Assembly: GCA_964486295.1 (NCBI GenBank)
Contig: CAZAMF010000003.1
Coordinates: 185,544 to 249,543 of the forward strand
DNA: 64,000 nt
Direction of reading: 5' to 3'
Source of the DNA: CALBZG01 sp964486295
GTDB taxonomy: Bacteria > Bacillota > Clostridia > Peptostreptococcales > Anaerovoracaceae
Of this stretch, positions 33,354 to 41,843 are shown piece by piece; positions within the stretch are counted from its first letter, which is position 1, and every line of letters starts with the position of its first letter. A program made the position numbers and the translations under genes. Below the pieces are notes generated by a model, which saw only the letters and a program-made list of their open reading frames with translations, had not been told where the DNA came from and searched no databases.

Positions 33354-34226
33354 ATGGAAATCGAAATGAAAACAAAGAATGGTGCAAAGAAGAAATCATT
33401 GGCGATCCTGCTTGCTTTGATTATGGTACTTGGTATCGTTCCGCTTACCGGATGCGGCGGTTCCAAAGAAGAAGCGGCTCCTGCAGAACTGACCGGCTGG
33501 GAGTATATACAGGATAAAGGTGAACTGATCGTTGGTCTCGACGATACATTCGCTCCGATGGGATTCAGGGATGAAAACAATAATCTCGTAGGATTCGATA
33601 TCGATATGGCGAATGCGGTGGGAGAAATTCTTGGCGTAAAAGTAACATTCCAGCCAATCGATTGGGATTCCAAGGAGCTTGAACTAACCTCCAAAAGAAT
33701 TGACTGTATCTGGAATGGATTGTCGGTTACCCCTGAGAGACTTGAAAACATGTCAATGTCTAAAATGTATCTGAACAATTGCAATATTGTCATGACATTT
33801 AATCCAGATGTTGTTGTGAATACTGAAGAAGATCTTGAAAAATACAAGATCGGCACCCAGGCGGACTCCTCTGCTGTTACTGTAATGCAGGCTTCCGAAA
33901 AATATGATCTCTATTCTGCAAATATTTCAGAGTATAAAACATTCGACGAAGCAATCCTCGACATGGAAGCAGGCAGAATTGACTGCATCGTTGTAGATCA
34001 GGTGCTCGGTGAATATAAGAATTCCAAGATGGATAACAGGCTCATTACTTGCAACTTTAATTTCGGCGATGACTTCTTTGCGATAGGATGCAGAAAAGAA
34101 GACACAACCCTGACTGATAAGCTGAACGAGTCGCTCCAGACGCTGATCGACAACGGTAAAGCTGCTGAGATCAGCAACAAATGGTTTGGCAAAGACATAG
34201 TAATGCTGAAGGGATACGACGAATAG
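33354..34226 (+). CDS. Polar amino-acid ABC transporter, substrate-binding lipoprotein
   Basis: A 290-aa family 3 extracellular solute-binding protein. The N-terminus has a basic stretch, a hydrophobic segment and the lipobox PLTGC (Cys about 37), so it is a membrane-anchored lipoprotein. The mature part starts GELIVGLDDTFAPMGFRDENN and has DIDMANAVGEILGVKVTF, as in glutamine/cystine/arginine binders. Start choice is unsure: ATG 33354 or 33366, neither with a close ribosome site; a four-codon frame with an excellent site (AGGAAAGGAAG, ATG 33330) lies just upstream. Permease and ATPase genes follow directly. Ligand unknown. Confidence 0.92.
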   Translation: MEIEMKTKNGAKKKSLAILLALIMVLGIVPLTGCGGSKEEAAPAELTGWEYIQDKGELIVGLDDTFAPMGFRDENNNLVGFDIDMANAVGEILGVKVTFQPIDWDSKELELTSKRIDCIWNGLSVTPERLENMSMSKMYLNNCNIVMTFNPDVVVNTEEDLEKYKIGTQADSSAVTVMQASEKYDLYSANISEYKTFDEAILDMEAGRIDCIVVDQVLGEYKNSKMDNRLITCNFNFGDDFFAIGCRKEDTTLTDKLNESLQTLIDNGKAAEISNKWFGKDIVMLKGYDE

Positions 34227-34228
34227 TA

Positions 34229-34921
34229 ATGGATGGATTTCTAACAGGTTTACAAGAATGGATAAAATATGCCGGCGTTCTTATGCCGGCTCTTTTAACG
34301 GGGACATGGATCACAGTGAAGCTCTTTTTCTGGACACTGATCCTGTCCCTGCCGCTTGGTTTGCCGTTTGCTTTAGGCAGCAATTCCAAAGTTTGGCCAA
34401 TAAGGGCTTTATGCAGAGCATATGTATTTGTTTTCAGAGGAACGCCGCTGTTGCTTCAGCTGTTTTTCTTCTATTTCTTTCTTCCTATTGCCTTTGATAT
34501 TAAGATGGATGCGTTCACCACTGGTGTCATCACCTTTGTACTGAACTACGCGGCGTATTTTGCGGAAATTTATCGGGGAGGCATCAATGGTATCGACAGA
34601 GGGCAATACGAAGCTGCTCACGCACTTGGTCTGACCAGCCGTCAGACGATGTTCGGGATCATATTGCCGCAGACATTCAAGATCATTTTACCTCCGGTTT
34701 CAAATGAAGCGATTGTTCTGATAAAGGATACCGCTTTGGTCTCTGTCATTGCCGTATCGGAATTGATGAAGGCTTCAAGAGGCGCGGTCAACAGAGATGT
34801 TGATATGACAGCGTATATTCTTGCCGCTGTGATTTATCTTCTCCTGACATTTGTTTTAACGCTCCTCTCGAATTATCTAGAGGTCAGATCCCTCCGGTAT
34901 GATGCAAAGGAGGTTGGATGA
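34229..34921 (+). CDS. Polar amino-acid ABC transporter, permease
   Basis: A 230-aa inner-membrane permease of the HisM/GlnP type with about five helices. The EAA loop reads YEAAHALGLTSRQTMFGIILPQ, the ATPase contact site; the N-terminal part has FRGTPLLLQLFF typical of the family. The ATG at 34229 lies 2 bp after the previous stop; a longer frame back into the binding-protein gene is unlikely. It probably forms a homodimer, as no second permease is present. The last bases precede the ATPase start by 1 bp. Confidence 0.94.
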   Translation: MDGFLTGLQEWIKYAGVLMPALLTGTWITVKLFFWTLILSLPLGLPFALGSNSKVWPIRALCRAYVFVFRGTPLLLQLFFFYFFLPIAFDIKMDAFTTGVITFVLNYAAYFAEIYRGGINGIDRGQYEAAHALGLTSRQTMFGIILPQTFKIILPPVSNEAIVLIKDTALVSVIAVSELMKASRGAVNRDVDMTAYILAAVIYLLLTFVLTLLSNYLEVRSLRYDAKEVG

Positions 34922-34922
34922 T

Positions 34923-35618
34923 ATGGAAACAACTGCAAAAAAAGACATTTTAGTCATGAAAAACATAGTGAAAGATTTTACGAATTGCAGGGCTCTGGAC
35001 GATGTTAGCTTCGCTATGAAAAAGGGAGAAGTGGTCGCAATCATCGGTTCATCCGGTTCCGGAAAAAGTACGCTCTTAAGGAGTATAAACGGGCTTGAAC
35101 AGATAACCGGCGGTGAAATCGAACTTAACGGTACCACCGGAATGGTTTTTCAGCACTTTAACTTATTTCCGCATATGTCATGTCTGAAAAACATTATGTA
35201 TGCCCCGATCAAAGTGAAAAAAGTCAGCAAAGAGGAAGCTGAAAAAAGAGCGAGAGAATTGCTTGTAATGGTAGGGCTTTCCGATAAGGCGGATGCCTAT
35301 CCCGCTCAGATCTCGGGCGGTCAGAAGCAGCGCATCGCCATTGCAAGAGCCTTGGCGATGGATCCGGATATTATGCTCTTCGATGAACCGACCAGCGCTC
35401 TGGATCCTGAAATCACGGGAGAAGTTCTTGCAGTCATGAGAGACCTTGCTCTGGCTCATATGTCCATGATTATCGTGACGCATGAGATGAAATTCGCAAG
35501 AGATGTATCGGACCGTGTGGTCTATATGGATGCTGGGAAAATCGTTGAAGAAGGTTCTCCTTCTGAAATCTTTGTAAACCCAAAAAGTCAGCGTCTTCAG
35601 GAATTCCTGAGCAAGTAG
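34923..35618 (+). CDS. Polar amino-acid ABC transporter, ATPase (GlnQ-like)
   Basis: A 231-aa ABC ATPase: Walker A GSSGSGKST, Q-loop FQHFNLFPHM, signature ISGGQKQR, Walker B IMLFDEPT and the H-switch VTHEM. Compared with E. coli GlnQ from memory, about 15 residues are missing between the strand GGEIELNG and TGMVFQ, a peripheral loop; the catalytic elements are intact. AAAGGAGG precedes ATG 34923. It closes the three-gene uptake operon, followed by a strong hairpin terminator. Confidence 0.94.
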   Translation: METTAKKDILVMKNIVKDFTNCRALDDVSFAMKKGEVVAIIGSSGSGKSTLLRSINGLEQITGGEIELNGTTGMVFQHFNLFPHMSCLKNIMYAPIKVKKVSKEEAEKRARELLVMVGLSDKADAYPAQISGGQKQRIAIARALAMDPDIMLFDEPTSALDPEITGEVLAVMRDLALAHMSMIIVTHEMKFARDVSDRVVYMDAGKIVEEGSPSEIFVNPKSQRLQEFLSK

Positions 35619-35680
35619 ATCCTGACAGTCAAAAGCGGATTTTATCGAACGAACTAAAATTATACTGACAGTGAAAGATT

Positions 35681-35727
35681 GCATCTCCGAGTGTCGGAAA
35701 ACGCCGACATCCCGAGATGCATTTTTA
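35681..35727 (+). terminator. Intrinsic terminator of ABC operon
   Basis: Outer stem GCATCTC/GAGATGC (35681-35687, 35714-35720) and inner stem GTGTCGG/CCGACAT, followed by ATTTTTATC. Confidence 0.85.
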
Positions 35728-35805
35728 TCAGGTGTTGTGAGTAGCATTATGGAAAGAAATTCAGTATACTATATCATAAGCTAAAATCCGATGACGGGAG
35801 ATCGT

Positions 35806-36216
35806 ATGAAGAAGTATCTCTATATTTCAATAGGCGGCGCCATTGGCGCAGTACTGAGAGTCGCTTTAAGAAATGTGTCATTTTTAGATTTCAAAACAAA
35901 TATACCGGTTGATACACTAATCATCAACATTTTGGGTTGTTTTCTCCTGGCTTTATTTATGACAGTTTCTTTAGAGGTTCTAGAAGTGGATGCAGAGTTC
36001 AGAATGGGGGTATCCACTGGTTTACTGGGTGCATTTACAACGTTTTCGACTTTTTGTAAAGAGACGATCGAGATATATTCGAATGGCCAATACTTTTCGG
36101 CCGGAGCTTATGTCATGTTATCTTTTGGGCTCGGCTTTGCCGGTGCATTTCTTGGAGTGGTACTGGCCAGAAAATGGGTCGCGAGAATATCGCGGAATGC
36201 AATGGGAGAATATTGA
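35806..36216 (+). CDS. crcB: Fluoride channel Fluc/CrcB, first subunit
   Basis: A 136-aa four-helix protein of the CrcB/Fluc fluoride-export channel family. The N-terminal GGAIGAVLR, the Asn of NILGCF and the pore motif GLLGAFTTFSTF with the phenylalanine track are all present. ATG 35806 has GGGAG at 5 nt; an in-frame ATG 15 bases upstream is the other option. It is followed by a second CrcB gene 1 bp later, so the channel may be a heterodimer. I could not find a fluoride riboswitch in the 190 bp upstream. Confidence 0.93.
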   Translation: MKKYLYISIGGAIGAVLRVALRNVSFLDFKTNIPVDTLIINILGCFLLALFMTVSLEVLEVDAEFRMGVSTGLLGAFTTFSTFCKETIEIYSNGQYFSAGAYVMLSFGLGFAGAFLGVVLARKWVARISRNAMGEY

Positions 36217-36217
36217 C

Positions 36218-36574
36218 ATGGGATATTTACTTGTTGCAATCGGTGGCGCTTTCGGAAGTACTGCAAGATTTGTTATCGGAAGAAAACTGGCAGAAAAAAC
36301 GGTTTCTCGCTTTCCGATAGGCACATTTTTTGTAAATATAACCGGTGCATTTCTTCTTGGGGCATTGAGCTCTGCAGGTTTGGAACAACACTTATATTTA
36401 TTGTTCTGCGAAGGATTTTTGGGCGCATTTACAACCTTTTCAACTTTAATGTATGAGGACTTTAATTTGTTTCAGGACAATGAAAAAAGAAACGCGGTTG
36501 TATACATTCTAAGCTCTTTGATTCTTGGCCTGATCGGATTCTCCGCAGGTTTCGAAATCGGCAAATTTATATGA
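36218..36574 (+). CDS. crcB: Fluoride channel Fluc/CrcB, second subunit
   Basis: A 118-aa CrcB paralogue, with GGAFGSTARFVIGR, VNITGAFLLG and GFLGAFTTFSTL. The start is ATG 36218, 1 bp after the first subunit's stop, with GGGAG upstream inside the previous gene. Two adjacent crcB genes are common in Firmicutes and can give heterodimeric channels; both keep the Phe and Asn/Thr pore residues. The C-terminus ends FEIGKFI and overlaps a possible ATGA start of the following DUF190 gene. Confidence 0.93.
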   Translation: MGYLLVAIGGAFGSTARFVIGRKLAEKTVSRFPIGTFFVNITGAFLLGALSSAGLEQHLYLLFCEGFLGAFTTFSTLMYEDFNLFQDNEKRNAVVYILSSLILGLIGFSAGFEIGKFI

Positions 36575-36603
36575 TTATGATAGAGAAGAAAGGTGGAATC
36601 GCG

Positions 36604-36945
36604 ATGGCACTGGACAAAAAATGCAAGATTCTAAAGATCTATATCAGTGAGGACTCCAGATATCAGGGACACAGTCTTTACAGTGCGATTGTTCATCGCA
36701 TGGCGGAGGCTGGGATGGCCGGGGTGACCGTAACAAGGGGGATTGAAGGATTCGGTCATGAAAAAAGAATCCATAGTACGAGATTGCTGGATATTTCACT
36801 CAAACTGCCTATTATAGTGGAGATCATTGATACACCGGAAAAAATCGAAACAGCAATCCCCGTAATCAAAGAGATGGTGAATGAAGGATTGGTTCTTATC
36901 ACCGATGTGGATGTTATCAAGTACGGCAAGGAAGAGACGCTGTGA
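36604..36945 (+). CDS. DUF190 family protein
   Basis: A 113-aa soluble protein of the DUF190 family (GHSLYSAIVHRMAEAGMAGVTVTRGIEGFG, here only partly quoted as motif block; KLPIIVEIIDTPEKI). The family has a PII/GlnB-like ferredoxin fold and frequently neighbours crcB, so a role in fluoride response is often suggested but not proven. The start is ATG 36604 with AAAGGTGG; ATG 36571 (overlapping the crcB stop by ATGA) would add 11 residues. It is co-transcribed with the crcB pair. Confidence 0.85.
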   Translation: MALDKKCKILKIYISEDSRYQGHSLYSAIVHRMAEAGMAGVTVTRGIEGFGHEKRIHSTRLLDISLKLPIIVEIIDTPEKIETAIPVIKEMVNEGLVLITDVDVIKYGKEETL

Positions 36946-36970
36946 GACTCTGTTGGTCTATAGGAACGTT

Positions 36971-37000
36971 TTGTGATAAAATTAGCAGCAATAATATACA
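36971..37000 (+). promoter_or_regulatory. Possible promoter of yhbY-like gene
   Basis: TTGTGA (36971-36976), 18-bp spacer, TATACA (36995-37000), about 20 bp before the start codon; spacing to the start is short but workable. Confidence 0.4.
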
Positions 37001-37023
37001 AAAGAATAATTAGGAGAAAATAC

Positions 37024-37341
37024 ATGTTGACAAGCAAACAAAGAAGCTTCTTAAAAAGTCTGGCTCACGAACTAGACCCTGCGCTTTTGATCGGAAAAGG
37101 CGGCATCACGGAAAATGTGATCAACGAGCTTGATATTCATCTGGAACATAGGGAACTTGTAAAGATCAAACTTCAGGAAGGTTGTGAATACGATCCAAAG
37201 GATATAGCAAACAAACTGGCAATTGAGCTTGGCGCAGAGTTCGTTCAGGCCATTGGACGCAAATGCGTGTTATATAGGGAATCTAAAGATCATAAGAAAA
37301 TCGAATTGCCCAAACCCGCCAGGAAATCATCAACAAGATAA
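37024..37341 (+). CDS. yhbY: CRM-domain (YhbY-like) ribosome-associated RNA-binding protein
   Basis: A 105-aa single CRM domain protein: LTSKQRSFLKSLAHELDP, the GKGGIT loop (here LIGKGGITENV), and QAIGRKCVLYR. Relatives bind pre-50S particles. ATG 37024 follows TTAGGAGA; the frame is open 17 codons further up without a site. The C-terminus is basic (KLPKPARKSSTR-like tail). Closed by a hairpin terminator before sbcD. Confidence 0.92.
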   Translation: MLTSKQRSFLKSLAHELDPALLIGKGGITENVINELDIHLEHRELVKIKLQEGCEYDPKDIANKLAIELGAEFVQAIGRKCVLYRESKDHKKIELPKPARKSSTR

Positions 37342-37361
37342 GGCATACGCGAATGTATGAG

Positions 37362-37418
37362 AAAAAGGCATCTATTGAGGCTTTGCGACTAAAACCGCGC
37401 CCTCAATCATGTCTTTTT
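37362..37418 (+). terminator. Intrinsic terminator after yhbY-like gene
   Basis: Stem ATTGAGG/CCTCAAT (37374-37380, 37401-37407) with inner GCG/CGC; flanks AAAAAGGCAT and ATGTCTTTTT extend the pairing and give a T5 run. Confidence 0.75.
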
Positions 37419-37442
37419 CTATAGTGTAAGGGAAGTGAATTC

Positions 37443-38600
37443 ATGAAATTGTTACACATTGCGGATTTACATATCGGGAAACGCGTCTATGAGTATTCCA
37501 TGCTTGAGCAGCAGTCGTTTGTATTAGAGCAGATTCTTAGAATAGTTGACGAGAGAAAGCCCCAGGCAATATTGCTGGCAGGGGATATTTATGATAAAAA
37601 TGTGCCGTCCGCAGAGGCTGTTGAGCTATATGATGACTTTCTCACGGGGTTGTCCCAACGGCAAATCAAAACCTTTATTGTAAGCGGCAACCACGATTCC
37701 AGGGAGCGTATCAACTTCGGCAGCAGAATTCTGTCCAAAGGGAATATCTTTATTTCAGGAATGTTCGAGGGTGAATTACAATACAGTACATTGTCGGACA
37801 CATTCGGAGAAGTGATTATTTGGTTGCTGCCGTTTGTGAAACCGGCTACAGCCAGGCCTTATTTTGAATCACATACAATCGATTCTTATGAACAGGCAGT
37901 GAAAGCGATCCTTGCTGACGCCGATATTGACACAAGTAAAAGGAATATCTTATTAGCCCATCAATTTGTAACAGCCTCCGGGGTGGAGCCTCAAAGGTCA
38001 GATTCGGAAGCTATTAGCGTCGGAACCATGGACAATGTGGATTTTGGAGTATTTAACCAGTTTGATTATGTCGCGCTTGGACACATACACAGACCGCAGT
38101 CCATCGGAAGAAAAACGGTCCGATACGCGGGTTCTATTCTCAAATATTCTTTTTCTGAGGTCGGGCATAAGAAATCCGCGACTCTGATCGAGTTGTCGGA
38201 AAAAGGCAGTGTCTCAATGGAAGAAATTCCTCTTATTCCTGCTAAGGATTTACGTGAAGTCAAAGGTGCTTTAGCGGATTTAATCAAACCTGAAAATTAT
38301 TTGAGTTCGAATCAGCAGGATTTTCTTTCCGTTGTATTGACTGACGAGGAGGGTTATATCGATCCCATCGGGAAATTGCGTACTGTTTACCCCAATATTA
38401 TGCGATTAAGTTTTGAAAACAGTCTAACAGGAAAAGATCATATTTACATAGGGACGACTGTTGAAGAAATCGATCAGAAAAGCCCGATGGAACTTTTCGA
38501 AGATTTTTTCGTTGCACAAAATGACAAACCGATGAATTTAGAGCAAAGGGAGCTTCTGAAAAAAATGTTCAATCATGTCATGGAAGGGGAAACCTTATGA
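37443..38600 (+). CDS. sbcD: Exonuclease SbcCD, nuclease subunit D
   Basis: Mre11-type Mn2+-dependent nuclease subunit, 385 aa, that with SbcC cleaves hairpins and protein-blocked DNA ends. Phosphoesterase motifs are visible: LHIADLHIGK, AGDIYDK, VSGNHDSRERIN, AHQFV and ALGHIHRPQ. ATG 37443 follows AAGGGAAGTG. It overlaps sbcC by the ATGA at 38597-38600, so the two are coupled. Length is normal. Confidence 0.96.
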   Translation: MKLLHIADLHIGKRVYEYSMLEQQSFVLEQILRIVDERKPQAILLAGDIYDKNVPSAEAVELYDDFLTGLSQRQIKTFIVSGNHDSRERINFGSRILSKGNIFISGMFEGELQYSTLSDTFGEVIIWLLPFVKPATARPYFESHTIDSYEQAVKAILADADIDTSKRNILLAHQFVTASGVEPQRSDSEAISVGTMDNVDFGVFNQFDYVALGHIHRPQSIGRKTVRYAGSILKYSFSEVGHKKSATLIELSEKGSVSMEEIPLIPAKDLREVKGALADLIKPENYLSSNQQDFLSVVLTDEEGYIDPIGKLRTVYPNIMRLSFENSLTGKDHIYIGTTVEEIDQKSPMELFEDFFVAQNDKPMNLEQRELLKKMFNHVMEGETL

Positions 38601-41600
38601 AACCAGTAAAACTGATCATGAGCGCATATGGCCCTTATCAGGGCGTGTCGGAAGTGCCATTTGATAAATTTGGCGAAAGCGGGATATTTCTTATAACAGG
38701 GGACACGGGCGCGGGGAAAACGACCATATTTGATGCGATCACGTACGCCTTATATGGAGAAGTATCCGGAAGCGCAAGGCCTGTGGGATCCATAAGAAGT
38801 GATTTTGCAGATGCTGATACGGAAACGTATGTTGATTTGACATTTGCCCATAAAGGCGAAACTTACCGTGTGCATAGAAATCCGGAATATGAAAGAGCGA
38901 AAAAAAGCGGCAAAGGCACAACAAAACAAACTGCTGATGCCTGGATCAGCATGCCTTCAGGAAAAATCATAACCAAAGTAGGCGCAGTCAATAATGCGAT
39001 CATCGATATCATCGGGGTCGATTATAAACAGTGGTGTCATACCGCAATGCTTGCGCAGGGAGAATTTTTGCGGCTGCTTCATGCGGACAGCCGTCAGCGC
39101 GGGGATATCTTCAGGAAGATTTTCAATACGACTCCTTATGTGGAAATTCAAAAAATCCTGAACGATATGATGGCTGAGATAAAGAGGGAACTGGAGAACA
39201 GTGAACGAAGCATCCTTCAATCGATAAGCGATATTCAATACCGTGAAGAGGATCCCGATCACCTGTTGATAAGGGAAAAGATTGCCGAATCCGGCATATA
39301 TGATCTGGACATTATAGAGGCATTGGTAAGACGGTTGATAGAGGAAGATGAGTCTGCCGATAAAGACATAAAAGAGAATGTCAAGGAGATCGAAAATCAG
39401 ATAAACGAACTGACAGCAAGAAAGCAGAGAGCGGATCAATTAAATAGCATATTCGAAATGTTGAGGAACAAAACCGATGAGCTAAAAAAACTTCAACTTG
39501 AAGACGAAGAGATCATGCACAAACAGCAGGATCTGAATATTGCCGTGAAAGCGTTACGTATTGTTCGGCCCAAGGAAGAGCGCTACTACCGGCTCCAAGA
39601 AGAGAAGGGCAACCTGGATCAGAACGTGAAAACCCTGTCTGGGAATGTGGAGAAGCTCCGGGACTCAAAGGACTACAATGAAAAAGCTTATATAGATGCT
39701 CAAAATCGGTTACCTGAAACAGAACTGCTAAAGATTGAAATTGCACAATTAAAGGAGAAGATTCCACTTTACGAGGAAGCGGAAAAAATCGGCGGAGAAA
39801 TCAAAGCGCTTGCCGAAAAACAACATATGGCAAACAGTTTGATAAAAGAATTATCCTTCAGAGACCTGAAGCTTGAGGAAGAAAAAGCGAAAATTTCGCA
39901 GGCACCGGCGACGCTTTCCCAAACCCGAATTGAACTGATCAATCAATGCGGGTTTTTTGAAAAAACCGCGCAACTGATAGAAGACCTCAAAGTCCTGGTA
40001 ACAAAGACTGAAGAATATTCTCGGGCGGAAGCAACTCTCCTAATAGAACAAAGAAGATATTTGAGTATAGAGGAGGAGACGGAAAAGGCCCTGCATATTT
40101 ATCTGGAAAAGGAAAGAACCTATTTTCGCCAGCAGGCAGGGATATTAGCTTTGCAACTGAAAGACGGTTCACCTTGCCCTGTTTGCGGCTCATTGGAGCA
40201 TCCTGAAAAGGCAAAGCTTTCTGAATCGGTTTGTTCAAAAGAGGAACTTGACGTCATTAAAAAGAAGTCAGAAGAGCTACGCGGTCAACAGACTAAAATC
40301 GGAGAGGAACTGAGGATCAGGAAGAACGACATGGACCACCAGCTCAAACAAATCCTCCAGGACCTCGAACGCTTTACAAACGAAAGCCATGGAACGGATG
40401 CAAGCAGGATCGATTTGCTGAAAGAGACAGCCGTTGATGAACTTACAAAAGCGGTGGAATTTTATCGGGGAATAGAGGCTAAAATCGAACTCATAAACAG
40501 AGAGATTGCCGCCCAGGAGAAGAATGTCGACAGGCTGCAAGCGATTGAGCTTGAAAAATCCGGCATCAACCGCGACGCCACAGATCAAAAATCGGCATTA
40601 GATGAAATCAACGGTGAGATAAGAGAAAAGCAGGGGCTGCTTGCTATGCTCACAAAAAACCTAGAAGGAAGAACCATAACCGAAGTCAACCGGGAAATTG
40701 CTGAAAAAACTACATTGCTAAGTGATATAGGGCAAAAGATTCGTTTTTTTGAATCGCTATTTAACGATTCAAAAAGCGAATATGACAAAAAGCATGCAAT
40801 TTTGGGAGAGATGCAGAACAACGTACTTGTTCTGCAGGAATCGCTGGAAGCTGCCAGGAAAGAATATCTATCCTCGCTGAACGACTGCGGTTTTAGTAAC
40901 GAAAATCGATATTTAGAAACCAGAATGTCTGAAGAAGACATAGAAAGACTACAGAGCGACATAGAAAAGCATAAAGATGAAACCAAGGCGGTCAATGCGG
41001 CTGTTTCGCAACTGAAGGAGCAAGCCGCGGACAAGATCCCGGAGGACACCGCTGCCATCGAGCTGCTCAGCCAACGTTTGGCAGAACAGAAGTCGACCCT
41101 TTTGAACGATGACAATGTTGTTTTCTCAAGATTGATGATCAACAGGAAGATCTTGACCGGTATCAATCAAAATAAGCCCAACTTCGAGGAAATGGAGAAG
41201 AAATATATCAGGATCAAAGAGTTGTCGGATACAGCCGGCGGAACTCTGCCGGGCAGGCAGAAAATTACGTTTGAACATTATGTACAGGCCGCCTATTTTG
41301 AGATGATCATTGCGCATGCCAATCATAGACTTACCATGATGACAGGCGGAAGGTACCGGCTCCATAAAAAGGAGATACCGGCAGATCTTAGAGTTCAATC
41401 CGGACTCGACTTGGATGTGTACGATTGTTATACAGGAAAACTTCGAACCGTTAAATCCCTTTCCGGAGGGGAATCATTTAAGGCTTCCCTTGCGCTTGCA
41501 CTAGGGCTTTCGGATGTGGTCCAGAACAATGCCGGAGGCGTTCAGATCGACACCCTGTTTATTGATGAAGGATTTGGATCTCTGGACAGCGACTCCATTG

Positions 41601-41761
41601 AACAGGCCATCCAAATGCTGATGCAGCTTACCGAAGGGAACCGGCTGATCGGTATTATTTCTCATGTGGAGGAATTAAAGGAATCGATCGAGAGAAAAAT
41701 AATGGTTACAAATAAAAAAGATGGGAGCGCATTTAACGGCAGCAGCCTGGAGGTTGTTTGA
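38597..41761 (+). CDS. sbcC: Exonuclease SbcCD, ATPase subunit C
   Basis: Rad50-type SMC-like ATPase, 1054 aa. The N-terminal Walker A is GDTGAGKTTIFDAI (about residues 35-48); long coiled coils flank the zinc hook CPVC near residue 528; the C-terminal half-ATPase has the signature SLSGGESFKASLALALG and Walker B LFIDEGFGSLD. With SbcD it forms the end-processing complex. It overlaps sbcD by 4 bp. Length and architecture are typical. No terminator is evident before the next gene. Confidence 0.96.
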   Translation: MKPVKLIMSAYGPYQGVSEVPFDKFGESGIFLITGDTGAGKTTIFDAITYALYGEVSGSARPVGSIRSDFADADTETYVDLTFAHKGETYRVHRNPEYERAKKSGKGTTKQTADAWISMPSGKIITKVGAVNNAIIDIIGVDYKQWCHTAMLAQGEFLRLLHADSRQRGDIFRKIFNTTPYVEIQKILNDMMAEIKRELENSERSILQSISDIQYREEDPDHLLIREKIAESGIYDLDIIEALVRRLIEEDESADKDIKENVKEIENQINELTARKQRADQLNSIFEMLRNKTDELKKLQLEDEEIMHKQQDLNIAVKALRIVRPKEERYYRLQEEKGNLDQNVKTLSGNVEKLRDSKDYNEKAYIDAQNRLPETELLKIEIAQLKEKIPLYEEAEKIGGEIKALAEKQHMANSLIKELSFRDLKLEEEKAKISQAPATLSQTRIELINQCGFFEKTAQLIEDLKVLVTKTEEYSRAEATLLIEQRRYLSIEEETEKALHIYLEKERTYFRQQAGILALQLKDGSPCPVCGSLEHPEKAKLSESVCSKEELDVIKKKSEELRGQQTKIGEELRIRKNDMDHQLKQILQDLERFTNESHGTDASRIDLLKETAVDELTKAVEFYRGIEAKIELINREIAAQEKNVDRLQAIELEKSGINRDATDQKSALDEINGEIREKQGLLAMLTKNLEGRTITEVNREIAEKTTLLSDIGQKIRFFESLFNDSKSEYDKKHAILGEMQNNVLVLQESLEAARKEYLSSLNDCGFSNENRYLETRMSEEDIERLQSDIEKHKDETKAVNAAVSQLKEQAADKIPEDTAAIELLSQRLAEQKSTLLNDDNVVFSRLMINRKILTGINQNKPNFEEMEKKYIRIKELSDTAGGTLPGRQKITFEHYVQAAYFEMIIAHANHRLTMMTGGRYRLHKKEIPADLRVQSGLDLDVYDCYTGKLRTVKSLSGGESFKASLALALGLSDVVQNNAGGVQIDTLFIDEGFGSLDSDSIEQAIQMLMQLTEGNRLIGIISHVEELKESIERKIMVTNKKDGSAFNGSSLEVV

Positions 41762-41843
41762 GAAGACGTAAGATGGATATCAATAAAGAAACAAACGTAA
41801 TGTAAAACATATGTTAAATGCCGGACAGCAAAGAAGGATGCAG

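Noticed and set aside
35728..35805. Possible fluoride riboswitch upstream of crcB
   Set aside because: The sequence CCGATGACGGGAG slightly recalls the crcB motif, but the conserved pseudoknot elements and the upstream GG-rich stem are not found.
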